Assembly (NCBI GenBank): GCA_018402385.1
Contig: JAGYJA010000004.1
Location: 62,001-126,000 of the forward strand
Direction: 5' to 3'
Source of the DNA: Flavobacteriaceae bacterium
Lineage (GTDB): Bacteria > Bacteroidota > Bacteroidia > Flavobacteriales > Flavobacteriaceae
DNA: 64,000 nucleotides
Below the pieces are notes generated by a model that saw nothing but the letters and a program-made list of their open reading frames with translations, ran no database searches and was not told the origin of the DNA. Positions 54,673 through 62,857 of this stretch are shown here, piece after piece. Each line of letters opens with the position of its first letter. The first letter of the stretch is position 1. A program made the translations under genes and the position numbers.

Positions 54673-54698
54673 TGTAAATAGATTTTAATAAATTACAT

Positions 54699-54728
54699 AT
54701 TACAAATGTAATTTATTTTTGTAAACAA
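54699..54728 (-). promoter_or_regulatory. Operator dyads over the XRE gene promoter
   Basis: ATTACA-AA-TGTAAT at 54699-54712 is a dyad whose minus-strand reading contains TACATTTG (54710-54703), a -7 element 31 nt before the XRE ATG. A second dyad TTGT-AA-ACAA lies at 54719-54728. The overlap of dyad and -7 element suggests autorepression. Confidence 0.6.
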
Positions 54729-54892
54729 TGCAATATATTCTTAAGATAACAACCTTTTTTATTAGATTAAAACTTTATATTAACTAATTTAAATAACTGA
54801 TAAACAAAGATATAAGTTCATTAAAATAAATTTATATTATATTTGTAACAATCACTCAATAAATTAACCTAAATACTATTCGATTTAGTTAT

Positions 54893-54906
54893 AATTGTAA
54901 ACAATT
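54893..54906. promoter_or_regulatory. Operator-like dyad AATTGT-AA-ACAATT
   Basis: Six-base arms are perfect complements around a 2-nt centre. It resembles the site at 54719-54728 and a partial one (TTGTAACAA) at 54843-54851. It lies between the two divergent promoters. Confidence 0.5.
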
Positions 54907-54921
54907 AGGCCGTTTTTAAGA

Positions 54922-54959
54922 TTTACATTTGTAAACTTAAGCTTGTTTACATTTGTAAT
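54922..54959 (+). promoter_or_regulatory. Tandem operator dyads over the M14 peptidase promoter
   Basis: TTTACA-TT-TGTAAA at 54922-54935 and TTTACA-TT-TGTAAT at 54946-54959 repeat with a 24-bp period, roughly two helical turns. Each contains TACATTTG; the second (54949-54956) is 15 nt before the M14 ATG and is a good -7 element. TTTG of the first (54928-54931) is 17 nt upstream as a -33 element. The spacer between them holds AAGCTT at the centre of a further dyad (GTAAAC/GTTTAC). Confidence 0.65.
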
Positions 54960-54971
54960 ATAATATTTCAG

Positions 54972-56108
54972 ATGAATACAGAATCACTTTTTATTGGATA
55001 TAAAGAACCCTCACTTTTTGGGAGGTATATTACATTAGAAACCATAGCTCCTTTGCTTTTAAATTATTCTAAGTTAATTTTGATACAAGATGAAGGTCAT
55101 TCTGAAGAGAACAGAAATATACATTCCATAACTCTTGGAACGGGAAAGTTTAATATATTAATGTGGTCACAGATGCACGGTAATGAATCAACAACCACAA
55201 AAAGCATTTTTGATTTATTAAATTTTTTAAGTTCTGAAGGAAAACTTCAGGAACAAATACTTAAATACTGTACTATTAAAATACTTCCCATTCTTAACCC
55301 AGATGGCGCAGTGCGTTACACCAGAGAAAATGCAAATAGAATTGACTTAAACAGGGATGCGCAGGATAAGTCTCAAAAAGAGATACAGGTGCTAATGAAG
55401 GTGTTTACTGACTTTAAACCTGATTTGTGCCTAAATATGCACGATCAGCGCAGTATTTTTTCAGCTGGTGATACAGACAATTCAGCTGTGGTTTCTTTTC
55501 TGGCTCCTGCTGCTGATGAATCAAAGTCAATTAGTGAAACCAGAGCCTATGCCATGCGTTTGATATCCTACTTGACAAACAAATTACAAACATTGATTCC
55601 AAATCATATTGGTCGGTATGATGACAGTTTTAATCTAAATTGTGTGGGAGATACTTTTCAGTCAATGGGTGTGTCAACAATTTTATTTGAAGCCGGTCAC
55701 TACATAAATGATTATCAAAGAGAAAACACCAGAGAATACATCTTTAGTTCACTAATTTACCTTTTAGAAGCAGTTTCAAATCCCAAAATCTTATTACCAG
55801 AAATCAAGTATTATTTTTCAATTCCTGAAAATAAAAAATTATTTTTTGACATCATTATTAGAAATGCAAAACTTTCAAATTCATCAACAACAGTTGATAT
55901 TGCAATACAGTTTGAAGAAAATTTGAATAATAAAAAAGTACATTTTATCCCTAAAGTCAGGCAAATGGGAGACTTATCAATGTTTTTTGCACATAAAAAT
56001 TTGGAAGCAAATGGGAAGTTAGTTTTAATTAATGGAAGCAATTCAATTCAAAATCATCATATAGTCAATGATTTATCAATTGAGAATGAAAAAATATCAA
56101 TCTTTTAG
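54972..56108 (+). CDS. M14 family zinc carboxypeptidase-like protein
   Basis: A 378-residue protein with a metallocarboxypeptidase core. Zinc ligands are His69 and Glu72 (QMHGNEST) and His157 (LNMHDQRS); substrate-binding residues are in NPDGAVRYTRENANRIDLNRD (split over 109-129); catalytic Glu240 is in TILFEAGHYIND. No signal peptide is seen, so it is probably cytoplasmic. The substrate is unknown; peptidoglycan peptides or small conjugates are possible. Its promoter is covered by operator dyads, with an XRE regulator gene facing away, and Lrp and DinB genes follow on the same strand. Confidence 0.88.
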   Translation: MNTESLFIGYKEPSLFGRYITLETIAPLLLNYSKLILIQDEGHSEENRNIHSITLGTGKFNILMWSQMHGNESTTTKSIFDLLNFLSSEGKLQEQILKYCTIKILPILNPDGAVRYTRENANRIDLNRDAQDKSQKEIQVLMKVFTDFKPDLCLNMHDQRSIFSAGDTDNSAVVSFLAPAADESKSISETRAYAMRLISYLTNKLQTLIPNHIGRYDDSFNLNCVGDTFQSMGVSTILFEAGHYINDYQRENTREYIFSSLIYLLEAVSNPKILLPEIKYYFSIPENKKLFFDIIIRNAKLSNSSTTVDIAIQFEENLNNKKVHFIPKVRQMGDLSMFFAHKNLEANGKLVLINGSNSIQNHHIVNDLSIENEKISIF

Positions 56109-56152
56109 TCCTTTTTTAGTTTTTGTTTAAGAATATTTATTCTAATTGCGTT

Positions 56153-56160
56153 TATCTTTG
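56153..56160 (+). promoter_or_regulatory. Candidate -7 element (TATCTTTG) of the Lrp-like gene
   Basis: Exact TAnnTTTG match 28 nt before the ATG at 56189, in the 80-nt gap after the M14 gene. No -33 element at the expected distance. Confidence 0.45.
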
Positions 56161-56188
56161 CAGATAAATCAATAAAATTAAAATAAAA

Positions 56189-56665
56189 ATGGCCAAATTT
56201 AAACTAGATAATGTCGATCATCAAATACTTGATATGCTAATTGATAATTCAAGAGTTCCTTTTACTGATATTGCAAAAAAACATAATGTTTCAGCAGGAA
56301 CGATTCACGTAAGAGTAAAAAAAATGGAAGATGCCGGAATAATAACGGGATCTTCATTGACGGTTGATTATACTAAATTAGGTTATTCATTTATCGCTTA
56401 TGTTGGTATCTTCCTTCATAAAACCTCACAAACAAAATTTGTTCTTGAAAGACTAAAAACCATTCCTAATGTGACTGTGGCTCATATAACAACAGGAAAG
56501 TTTAATATATTTTGTAAAATCAGGGCACAAGATACAACTCACGCCAAAGATATAATTTATAAAATTGACGATATAGAGGGAGTATTAAGAACCGAAACAA
56601 TGATCTCTCTTGAAGAAAGTATCAATGACAAAAAACGCTTAATGCATCACATATTTGACAACTAA
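56189..56665 (+). CDS. Lrp/AsnC family transcriptional regulator
   Basis: A 158-residue Lrp-type regulator. It has an N-terminal winged HTH (about 5-62, LDNVDHQILDMLIDNSRVPF) and an AsnC-type ligand-binding RAM domain (about 70-150, SFIAYVGIFLH and VAHITTGKFNIFCKI). Family members sense amino acids and form octamers on DNA. The DinB gene follows 5 nt later. Homologous gene orders with an M14 peptidase are common in Flavobacteriia, but the regulated target is not apparent from sequence. Confidence 0.92.
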   Translation: MAKFKLDNVDHQILDMLIDNSRVPFTDIAKKHNVSAGTIHVRVKKMEDAGIITGSSLTVDYTKLGYSFIAYVGIFLHKTSQTKFVLERLKTIPNVTVAHITTGKFNIFCKIRAQDTTHAKDIIYKIDDIEGVLRTETMISLEESINDKKRLMHHIFDN

Positions 56666-56670
56666 CGTTG

Positions 56671-57192
56671 ATGAAGAAAAAGGTTTTACTTGAAACAGAA
56701 TATGCGCCTTTTTATGGTAAATACATAGAACTTGCACCTGATTTATCAATAGTTGATGCGCTTCAAATGAGTTTTGAAAATTTTATATATTTTTTTGAGA
56801 ATTTATCTGAAGATCAAGGACTTTATAGATATGCACCTAACAAATGGACAATAAAGGAACTCTTGTTGCATTGTATTGATACAGAGCGAATTATGTCTTG
56901 CAGGGCTTTACGGTTTTCACGAAATGATAAGACTGAATTAGCGGGATTTGAGCAGGATGGCTATGTTATGGAGTCAAATGCTAATCAAAGAACACTAAAA
57001 AATTTAGTTGAAGAGTACAAGAGTGTAAGAAAATCAACTATAAGCTTATTCGCCGGGTTTGATTCTGAAGTTTTAATGAGATCTGGTTTAGCCAGTGGAA
57101 ATATAATGTCTGTTAGAGCTTTGGGTTATGTAATTTCAGGGCACGAGCTGCACCATTTGGAAATTTGCAAAACGAGATACCTTCTAGACTAG
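56671..57192 (+). CDS. DinB superfamily protein
   Basis: A 173-residue four-helix-bundle protein of the DinB/YfiT-like superfamily. The metal site is given by HCIDTERIMSCRALRF (first His) and GHELHHLEICKTRYL (last His pair). Relatives are metal-dependent thiol S-transferases (bacillithiol-type), so a thiol or detoxification role is possible. I start at the ATG 56671; the upstream TTG at 56668 is less likely. Its end overlaps a convergent gene by 9 nt. Confidence 0.85.
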   Translation: MKKKVLLETEYAPFYGKYIELAPDLSIVDALQMSFENFIYFFENLSEDQGLYRYAPNKWTIKELLLHCIDTERIMSCRALRFSRNDKTELAGFEQDGYVMESNANQRTLKNLVEEYKSVRKSTISLFAGFDSEVLMRSGLASGNIMSVRALGYVISGHELHHLEICKTRYLLD

Positions 57193-57498
57193 TTTTTCAT
57201 TATCATCTTCCTCTAATTCATCAAGGGGTTTCTCAGGTAATTCAACGATGGGTTCGTTAAAATCATCTGCATCATAATCATCTTCATCAAAATTTGCCAT
57301 TGAGTTGACTAATTTTGAACTCACTTTGACTAAATAAATATCGTCTCCTTTCTTCACTTCAACAGCCTCAACAAGTTCTCCTTTTAGGTTTTTGAAAGTG
57401 ATAATATCATCATCATCATACCCAAATGGATATTTTTCCACCAAGAGTGATAATATCTCGGGTGTTAATTTTTTAAAATCAACGATTACGCGTTTCAT
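57184..57498 (-). CDS. Conserved acidic protein of unknown function
   Basis: A 104-residue protein with a small alpha/beta N-terminal part (MKRVIVDFKKLTPEILSLLV, YPFGYDDDDIITF) and a highly acidic C-terminal third (FDEDDYDADDFNEPIVELPE). Homologues are sometimes called DNA primase in Flavobacteriia, which I find unsupported. It has no membrane segment. Its start is 86 nt upstream-facing from the aroB stop, and its end overlaps dinB. Confidence 0.72.
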   Translation of the reverse strand: MKRVIVDFKKLTPEILSLLVEKYPFGYDDDDIITFKNLKGELVEAVEVKKGDDIYLVKVSSKLVNSMANFDEDDYDADDFNEPIVELPEKPLDELEEDDNEKLV

Positions 57499-57584
57499 TA
57501 GTTTTGGGGATTGGTTATTATATTGCTAAAACTACATTTTTTTTTGATGCAACAAAAAAAATTAGATTAAAAACCAATAGATTA

Positions 57585-58655
57585 TCACAATTCTAAATAA
57601 AAATCAAAAGCTTCATGAATCAATTCGATAGAAACCTCATCACTAATACTATAGGAACCAATATCTTTAAGAAGCACAAAATTTACCTGTCCGTTTAAAT
57701 TCTTTTTATCAAATTTTAAAAGGTTCAAGATTTCATTAATTTCAATCTTTTTAAAAGAGATTTTGGAAAAGTAATAATTATATCCTTGTACTAGTTTTTC
57801 TAATTTTTCTTTAGGAAATCCTAAAAGGTTGTGTGATATATGACAGGCAAGAAGAAGTCCTATGGCTACAGCTTCTCCATGAAGAAGAGGTTGAAAACCT
57901 TTTTTAAGATGTGAATAAGATTCAATTGCGTGACCCAGCGTGTGACCAAAATTTAATTTTTTACGTAAGTTTTTTTCTGTTGGGTCATTTTCAACAATTT
58001 CTTTTTTAATTAAAATTGATTTATAGATAATTTCTTTCAGTGAATTGTTGTTAACTATTTTAGAATTGGAAACTAAATTCCAGTAAGATTCAGAATGAAT
58101 TAAACCATGTTTTAAAATTTCAGCAACCCCGGAATTAAACTCTTCTTCTGGCAACGTATTTAAAAAATGAGTATCAATAATAACCATTTTTGGGTTGACA
58201 ATGAGCCCTATTTGATTTTTTAGCATATCCAGATCAATTCCGGTTTTCCCGCCAATTGATGCATCTACCATTGAAAGTAGAGTAGTGGGAATATTTAAAT
58301 ACGCTAATCCACGTAGATATGTTGAAGCGACAAATCCGCCAAGATCTGTAATTACACCGCCGCCAAGATTAATAATGAGTGCTTTTCTATCTAGTGTGAT
58401 TTCAGAAAAATAGTGCCATAACTCTTTACAAGTTTCAATGTTTTTAAACTGTTCTCCCGCTTGAATACTTTTAAAATCTATGGGGCATTTTATATCTAAT
58501 TTAGAAACAAAATAATCAAGGCAATATTGATGCGTGTTTGTGTCAGTTAATACAACTATTTTTGAAGGTGATAGCGAATCAATATATTGATTTAAAGCCA
58601 AGTATTTGTCTAAGTCAAGGTGTATTGAATATTCATTTGTGACTATAGAATTCAT
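57585..58655 (-). CDS. aroB: 3-dehydroquinate synthase
   Basis: A 356-residue enzyme of the shikimate pathway that converts DAHP to 3-dehydroquinate. NAD-binding block IINLGGGVITDLGGFVASTY, substrate lysines in PTTLLSMVDASIGGKTG, and zinc ligands in NFGHTLGHAIESYSHLKKG and LLHGEAVAIGL are all present. Length is normal for the family. It is divergent from the proline dehydrogenase gene with a 97-nt gap. Confidence 0.95.
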   Translation of the reverse strand: MNSIVTNEYSIHLDLDKYLALNQYIDSLSPSKIVVLTDTNTHQYCLDYFVSKLDIKCPIDFKSIQAGEQFKNIETCKELWHYFSEITLDRKALIINLGGGVITDLGGFVASTYLRGLAYLNIPTTLLSMVDASIGGKTGIDLDMLKNQIGLIVNPKMVIIDTHFLNTLPEEEFNSGVAEILKHGLIHSESYWNLVSNSKIVNNNSLKEIIYKSILIKKEIVENDPTEKNLRKKLNFGHTLGHAIESYSHLKKGFQPLLHGEAVAIGLLLACHISHNLLGFPKEKLEKLVQGYNYYFSKISFKKIEINEILNLLKFDKKNLNGQVNFVLLKDIGSYSISDEVSIELIHEAFDFYLEL

Positions 58656-58722
58656 TGAATCTTAATGGTTTTTTGAAAAGTGAAAATAAGGAGAAAACTT
58701 AAAAAATAGGAATAAAACTAAG

Positions 58723-58730
58723 TATATTTG
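58723..58730 (+). promoter_or_regulatory. Candidate -7 element (TATATTTG) of the proline dehydrogenase gene
   Basis: Exact TAnnTTTG match 22 nt before the ATG at 58753. The -33 element is not clear. Confidence 0.5.
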
Positions 58731-58752
58731 TAAGATTAATTTTCATAAATAT

Positions 58753-59925
58753 ATGCAAGACAACTCGCTTTTTGAAAATACACAAGTTGCCTTTTCTTTA
58801 AAAACAGATTCTGAACTGGAACGCGCTTATTTTTTGTTCAAAATGATAGGCAACGAGCCCTTAGTAAAAATAGGTACTGCCGCTACAAAGTTTGCTTTAA
58901 ATATGAATCTTCCGGTGGAAGGTCTTATAAGATCTACAGTTTTTGATCATTTTTGTGGAGGTGTTAATGAAGAGGATTGTCTTCCAGTAGTGGAGAAAAT
59001 GTATCAAAAAGATGTTTATTCAGTTCTAGACTATTCTGTTGAAGGAAAAAACCTTGAAATGTCTTTTGATGTTGCCACTGATAAAGTTTTGCGACTCACA
59101 GAGTTTGCTAAAAATAAAAATGCACTTCCTTTTTCAGTTTTTAAACCCACCGGTTTTGGAAGATTAGAAGTTTATAGAAAGATTTCAGAAAATGAGCCAT
59201 TAAGTACCATTGAACGCATAGAGTGGGAAAAAATCAAAGATCGCTTTGATAAAGTGTGCCAAATGTGTGCTGATACAGATGTCGCTTTGCTCATTGATGC
59301 TGAAGAAAGTTGGATGCAAAAGGCTGCAGACGATTTGATTCTTGAAATGATGAAAAAGTACAATAAAGAAAAAGTTATTGTTTACAACACAATTCAATGT
59401 TATCGATGGGACAGGCTAGATTATTTAAAGGAAGTTCTGAGTATTGCCTCAAATGAAGAATTTAAATTGGGTTTTAAAATAGTTAGAGGTGCCTATTTGG
59501 AAAAAGAAAACAAACGCGCCGAAGAGATGGGATATAAAAGTCCTATTTGTGAAAGCAAAAAGGCAACAGATACTAATTTTAATTCAATTATGTCCTTTTT
59601 GTTTGATCACCCAGATATTATGACTGTTTTTATTGGAACTCATAACGAAGAGAGTTGCTATTTGGCAATGGAGCTTTTAAAACAAAAGGACATTGCTAAA
59701 AATGATAAGCGAGTTTGGTTTGGACAACTCTATGGAATGAGTGACCACATAAGTTTCAATTTGGCTTTAGCAGGCTATAATGTTGCCAAATATTTGCCGT
59801 TTGGCCCTGTAAAAGATGTCATGCCTTATTTGATTAGAAGAGCAGAGGAAAATACATCAGTAGCAGGGCAAACAAGTAGGGAGCTGAATTTATTAAAAAA
59901 GGAAAAACAACGGCGAAATATTTAA
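58753..59925 (+). CDS. Proline dehydrogenase
   Basis: A 390-residue FAD enzyme with a PRODH (beta/alpha)8 barrel. It has FSVFKPTGFGR (substrate/flavin region), DVALLIDAEESWMQ, IQCYRWDRLD and KLGFKIVRGAYLEKENKRAEEMG, the C-terminal Arg/Glu region of the family. It oxidises proline to pyrroline-5-carboxylate. As in other Bacteroidota it is monofunctional; no P5C dehydrogenase lies in this window. It stops one base before the convergent DUF4258-like gene. Confidence 0.92.
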   Translation: MQDNSLFENTQVAFSLKTDSELERAYFLFKMIGNEPLVKIGTAATKFALNMNLPVEGLIRSTVFDHFCGGVNEEDCLPVVEKMYQKDVYSVLDYSVEGKNLEMSFDVATDKVLRLTEFAKNKNALPFSVFKPTGFGRLEVYRKISENEPLSTIERIEWEKIKDRFDKVCQMCADTDVALLIDAEESWMQKAADDLILEMMKKYNKEKVIVYNTIQCYRWDRLDYLKEVLSIASNEEFKLGFKIVRGAYLEKENKRAEEMGYKSPICESKKATDTNFNSIMSFLFDHPDIMTVFIGTHNEESCYLAMELLKQKDIAKNDKRVWFGQLYGMSDHISFNLALAGYNVAKYLPFGPVKDVMPYLIRRAEENTSVAGQTSRELNLLKKEKQRRNI

Positions 59926-60297
59926 TCAATTTTCTGTTAGGGATAGTATAATTGCTTCTTCAGGGCAGTTTTCTACTTTAAGTGTTAATTTTCTGGTTTC
60001 AAGATTCCCTTTTATAGTATAGATATTGCATATATCCAGGTTTGTATTGCTTTCGCTAAAATCTACTTTTCCATTATTCAGAAGAATAGAAACCATTGAT
60101 GTGTCAAGATTGTTTTTCTTAATTTGCATTAAGACTTCTTCAGAATAGATTTTTGGCTTTATCCTTATATTTTTTTTCACCCTGGCATTAGGACTGTAAT
60201 CACAACTGGCTTCTTTTTTACTGAGAAAGAAGAATAAAAAAATAAGACCAATAGAAAACCCAAAAAGATAGTAAGCAAGGCGGTGAATAAACTTCAT
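59926..60297 (-). CDS. DUF4258-like membrane-anchored protein
   Basis: A 123-residue protein with one N-terminal membrane helix (about 6-26, LAYYLFGFSIGLIFLFFFL), a conserved KKEASCDYSPNARVKKNIR segment and a small beta-rich domain (VDFSESNTNLDICNIYTIKG). The pattern fits DUF4258-type proteins located next to alanine dehydrogenase in Flavobacteriia. Function is unknown. It is 6 nt after the ald stop and probably co-transcribed. Confidence 0.68.
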   Translation of the reverse strand: MKFIHRLAYYLFGFSIGLIFLFFFLSKKEASCDYSPNARVKKNIRIKPKIYSEEVLMQIKKNNLDTSMVSILLNNGKVDFSESNTNLDICNIYTIKGNLETRKLTLKVENCPEEAIILSLTEN

Positions 60298-60303
60298 TTA
60301 AAA

Positions 60304-61503
60304 TTATAGAATAAAAAGATTGATATCACTGTAAGGCATATCAAACCAATCTGAAATTGATTTATTTGTTAAAATGCCTCGGTAAAAATACAACCCATTT
60401 TTCAAACCACTATCAAAACGAATGGCATTTTCAATTCCACCTGCTTCTGCGATGTCAACTAAATAAGAAGTAAAGATATTACTTATAGAAATAGATGCTG
60501 TTTTTGGATATCGCGCCGGAATATTTGGAACACCATAATGAATCACACCGTTTTTAATTAGAATGGGATGGTCGTGAGAAGTCGTTTCTGAAGTTTCAAA
60601 ACAGCCTCCCATATCGATGCTCACATCAATAATAACAGCTCCTTTTTTCATGTTTTCTACCATTGTTTTAGAAACAATAACCGGAGATCTGTTTTTCCCC
60701 CTCAAGGCACCAATAGCGACATCACAGCGTTTTAGTGCTTTAAGTAGATTTTTAGGTTGTAAAGTTGATGTATAAAGTGAACTTCCTAAGTTTGTTTGTA
60801 AACATCGTAGCTTTGAAATCGAATTATCAAAAATTTTAATACTTGCTCCTAAGCCTAAAGCTGATCGAGCTGCAAATTCACCTACAGTACCGGCTCCAAT
60901 GATAACAACTTCAACTGGAGGGACACCACTTATGTTTCCAAACATTAAACCGTTGCCTTCTTTCGCATTTGCCATCAATTCTGCTGCTATGAGCACTGAG
61001 GCTGTGCCTGCAAGTTCGCTCAAAGCTCTTACAACGGGAAAAGCACCGTTTTCATCCTGAAGGAATTCAAAAGCAAGGGCTGTTATTTTCTTTTTTGATA
61101 AAGCTTCAAAATAATTCTTTTCTCGAGTTTTGAGTTGTAAGGCCGAAATTAAAACCGTTTTTGGACTTATCATTTCAATTTCTTCAAGAGTGGGAGGCTC
61201 TACCTTAAGAATAATAGGGCAAGAAAATACTTTTTTTGTATCCCTTGTAAGGATTGCACCGGCATCTGCATAGGCTTTATCACTAAAACTTGCTTCTTCA
61301 CCGGCACCATTTTCAATTAGTATTTTATGGCCTTGAGCCACTAACCCGGAAACTGCATCTGGGGTAAGACAAATTCTTTTTTCCTGAAAATAGATCTCTT
61401 TAGGGATACCTATAAAAAGATTTCCTTTGGTTTTTTGAATTTCCAAAGTTTCTTCTTTGGGTATTAATTGTGAGGCGGTAAAGGGAGTAATTGACTTAGC
61501 CAT
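60304..61503 (-). CDS. ald: Alanine dehydrogenase
   Basis: A 399-residue NAD-dependent enzyme. It has the substrate domain (IPKEIYFQEKRICLTPDAV and ILKVEPPTLEEIEM) and the Rossmann domain with VVIIGAGTVGEFAARSALGL, followed by MGGCFETSETTSHDHPI, where the His/Asp participate in catalysis. It interconverts alanine and pyruvate plus ammonia. It belongs to the porX-tsaE-ald neighbourhood. The 399 residues are longer than Bacillus Ald (about 370), with an N-terminal extension of about 25. Confidence 0.92.
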   Translation of the reverse strand: MAKSITPFTASQLIPKEETLEIQKTKGNLFIGIPKEIYFQEKRICLTPDAVSGLVAQGHKILIENGAGEEASFSDKAYADAGAILTRDTKKVFSCPIILKVEPPTLEEIEMISPKTVLISALQLKTREKNYFEALSKKKITALAFEFLQDENGAFPVVRALSELAGTASVLIAAELMANAKEGNGLMFGNISGVPPVEVVIIGAGTVGEFAARSALGLGASIKIFDNSISKLRCLQTNLGSSLYTSTLQPKNLLKALKRCDVAIGALRGKNRSPVIVSKTMVENMKKGAVIIDVSIDMGGCFETSETTSHDHPILIKNGVIHYGVPNIPARYPKTASISISNIFTSYLVDIAEAGGIENAIRFDSGLKNGLYFYRGILTNKSISDWFDMPYSDINLFIL

Positions 61504-61586
61504 TAAATTGTTGGTTAGTATCGAGAAACCAATTTACAACTTTATGGCAAATGGTACAAGTACCAAAACTTTTTAATGAATAAATT

Positions 61587-62114
61587 TTAATGGAATAATT
61601 CTTTAAACTCTTGCCAAAGGGTACGCCTTTTTTTAAGATCTTCTTCAAAACTTCTTAAATCATCACCCCGCATTCTATTAAAAACCTTTGCTCTTATTAA
61701 ATAAACCGCTGGAATGATAACAAGCATAACAGGAATCATGTAAAGTAATTCAACTTCATCAAGGTTCAAACTTTGATTGAGAATGCCCCAAGTTTGAAAC
61801 AAATACATGGTTATAGGAATTAGAATAATCCAATGCCACCAATGCTTGCAAGTAAAAAACCAAATAAAAAGTAAGTAAAGTGGAATTACTTTACTTGTTA
61901 AAAACCAAATGAAATGCTGATAAGATTGGTAGTTTGTTGTTGCTGTAAAAAAATAAGTTTCCCAGAGATTTGAATCAGCTGGGAAACTTTCGTATAAATA
62001 AAATAAGTATGGTGAAATGGCAATTAGTAGAATCACTAAACCACTACCAATAGTAAACTTTTTCTTACCCTTGTCTAGGGAGTTGTACGTTCGATACGTC
62101 GATTTGTTGTTCAT
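61587..62114 (-). CDS. Membrane protein of unknown function
   Basis: A 175-residue protein with four or five hydrophobic segments (about 20-40, 63-85, 90-110, 122-145) and a charged C-terminal tail (RMRGDDLRSFEEDLKKRRTL). Unrecognised. Its start MNNKSTYRTYNSL overlaps, in another frame, the last 50 nt of a small lipoprotein ORF (62065-62199), so either the pair is coupled or the start is further downstream. Confidence 0.7.
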   Translation of the reverse strand: MNNKSTYRTYNSLDKGKKKFTIGSGLVILLIAISPYLFYLYESFPADSNLWETYFFTATTNYQSYQHFIWFLTSKVIPLYLLFIWFFTCKHWWHWIILIPITMYLFQTWGILNQSLNLDEVELLYMIPVMLVIIPAVYLIRAKVFNRMRGDDLRSFEEDLKKRRTLWQEFKELFH

Positions 62115-62199
62115 CAGAATCTATACTTTCCGGAGTACAAGATACAAATAATCCTGTAAAAAAGAGAGCAACAAATAACATTGCTTTTGACATTTTCAT
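62065..62199 (-). CDS. Putative 44-residue lipoprotein
   Basis: A 44-codon ORF read directly from the minus strand. It has a lipoprotein signal MKMSKAMLFVALFFTGLFVS, an acylation Cys in VSCTPES, and a short acidic segment (ESIDSDEQQID) ending VQLPRQG. It precedes and overlaps the membrane protein gene by 50 nt. Very short lipoproteins with this signal form are common in the phylum. I am not certain it is real, but the lipobox is in phase with a proper start. Confidence 0.5.
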   Translation of the reverse strand: MKMSKAMLFVALFFTGLFVSCTPESIDSDEQQIDVSNVQLPRQG

Positions 62200-62392
62200 A
62201 ATATTAGTTTTTGTGAGGTTAATAGTACAAACCTATGTAAAAAAAACTAAAGTATTTCAAAAAGGTTTTCCGTATCTTAGTAAGTTATCTTATGACAATA
62301 AAATTATGTGCTTGTTTTAATGTCGATTTGGGGTCTTAACTAAAAAAGGAATGGCGATAAAGCTAATGTTTATCTAAAAAGCGGGTATGTTA

Positions 62393-62818
62393 TTAACTTG
62401 TTACTTCTTCACCGGCAATGATTTTTAGGGTTCGTGTTCCGTCATTATTTTGGGTCAAAAAAATTTCATTTTTAATTTTTGGCAACAAATTAGAAATTTT
62501 TTCTGGCCACTCAATTAAATTCCAATGAGTGTTATATAAGTATTCTTCAACTCCTATATCAAGCACCTCTTTTTCATCTTTTATTCTGTAAAAATCAAAA
62601 TGATAAATTAGTTCTTCATTCACATTATACTCATTTACCAATGAAAAGGTGGGACTGCTCACTACACCGTGATATCCAAGTTGTTTTGTTATTTCTTTGA
62701 TTAGAGTTGTCTTGCCTACGCCCATTGTTCCATAAAATAAAAGTGTCTTTCCAGAAACACTGGTGAGCACAGCTGTTGCAGCTTGAGGCAAGCTTGATAA
62801 GTCGTAGGTATAGGTCAT
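62393..62818 (-). CDS. tsaE: tRNA threonylcarbamoyladenosine biosynthesis ATPase TsaE
   Basis: A 141-residue P-loop protein: Walker A FYGTMGVGKTTLIKEI (about 28-43), SSPTFSLVNEY (the switch-like region) and NLIEWPEKI (Walker B-like). TsaE works with TsaB and TsaD to make t6A37 in tRNAs that read ANN codons. It lies 40 nt downstream of porX and upstream of ald with small genes between, an arrangement shared across Flavobacteriia. Confidence 0.93.
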   Translation of the reverse strand: MTYTYDLSSLPQAATAVLTSVSGKTLLFYGTMGVGKTTLIKEITKQLGYHGVVSSPTFSLVNEYNVNEELIYHFDFYRIKDEKEVLDIGVEEYLYNTHWNLIEWPEKISNLLPKIKNEIFLTQNNDGTRTLKIIAGEEVTS

Positions 62819-62857
62819 AACTTTGGGGTTACGAGCCCAAATATAATAAAAAAAACA

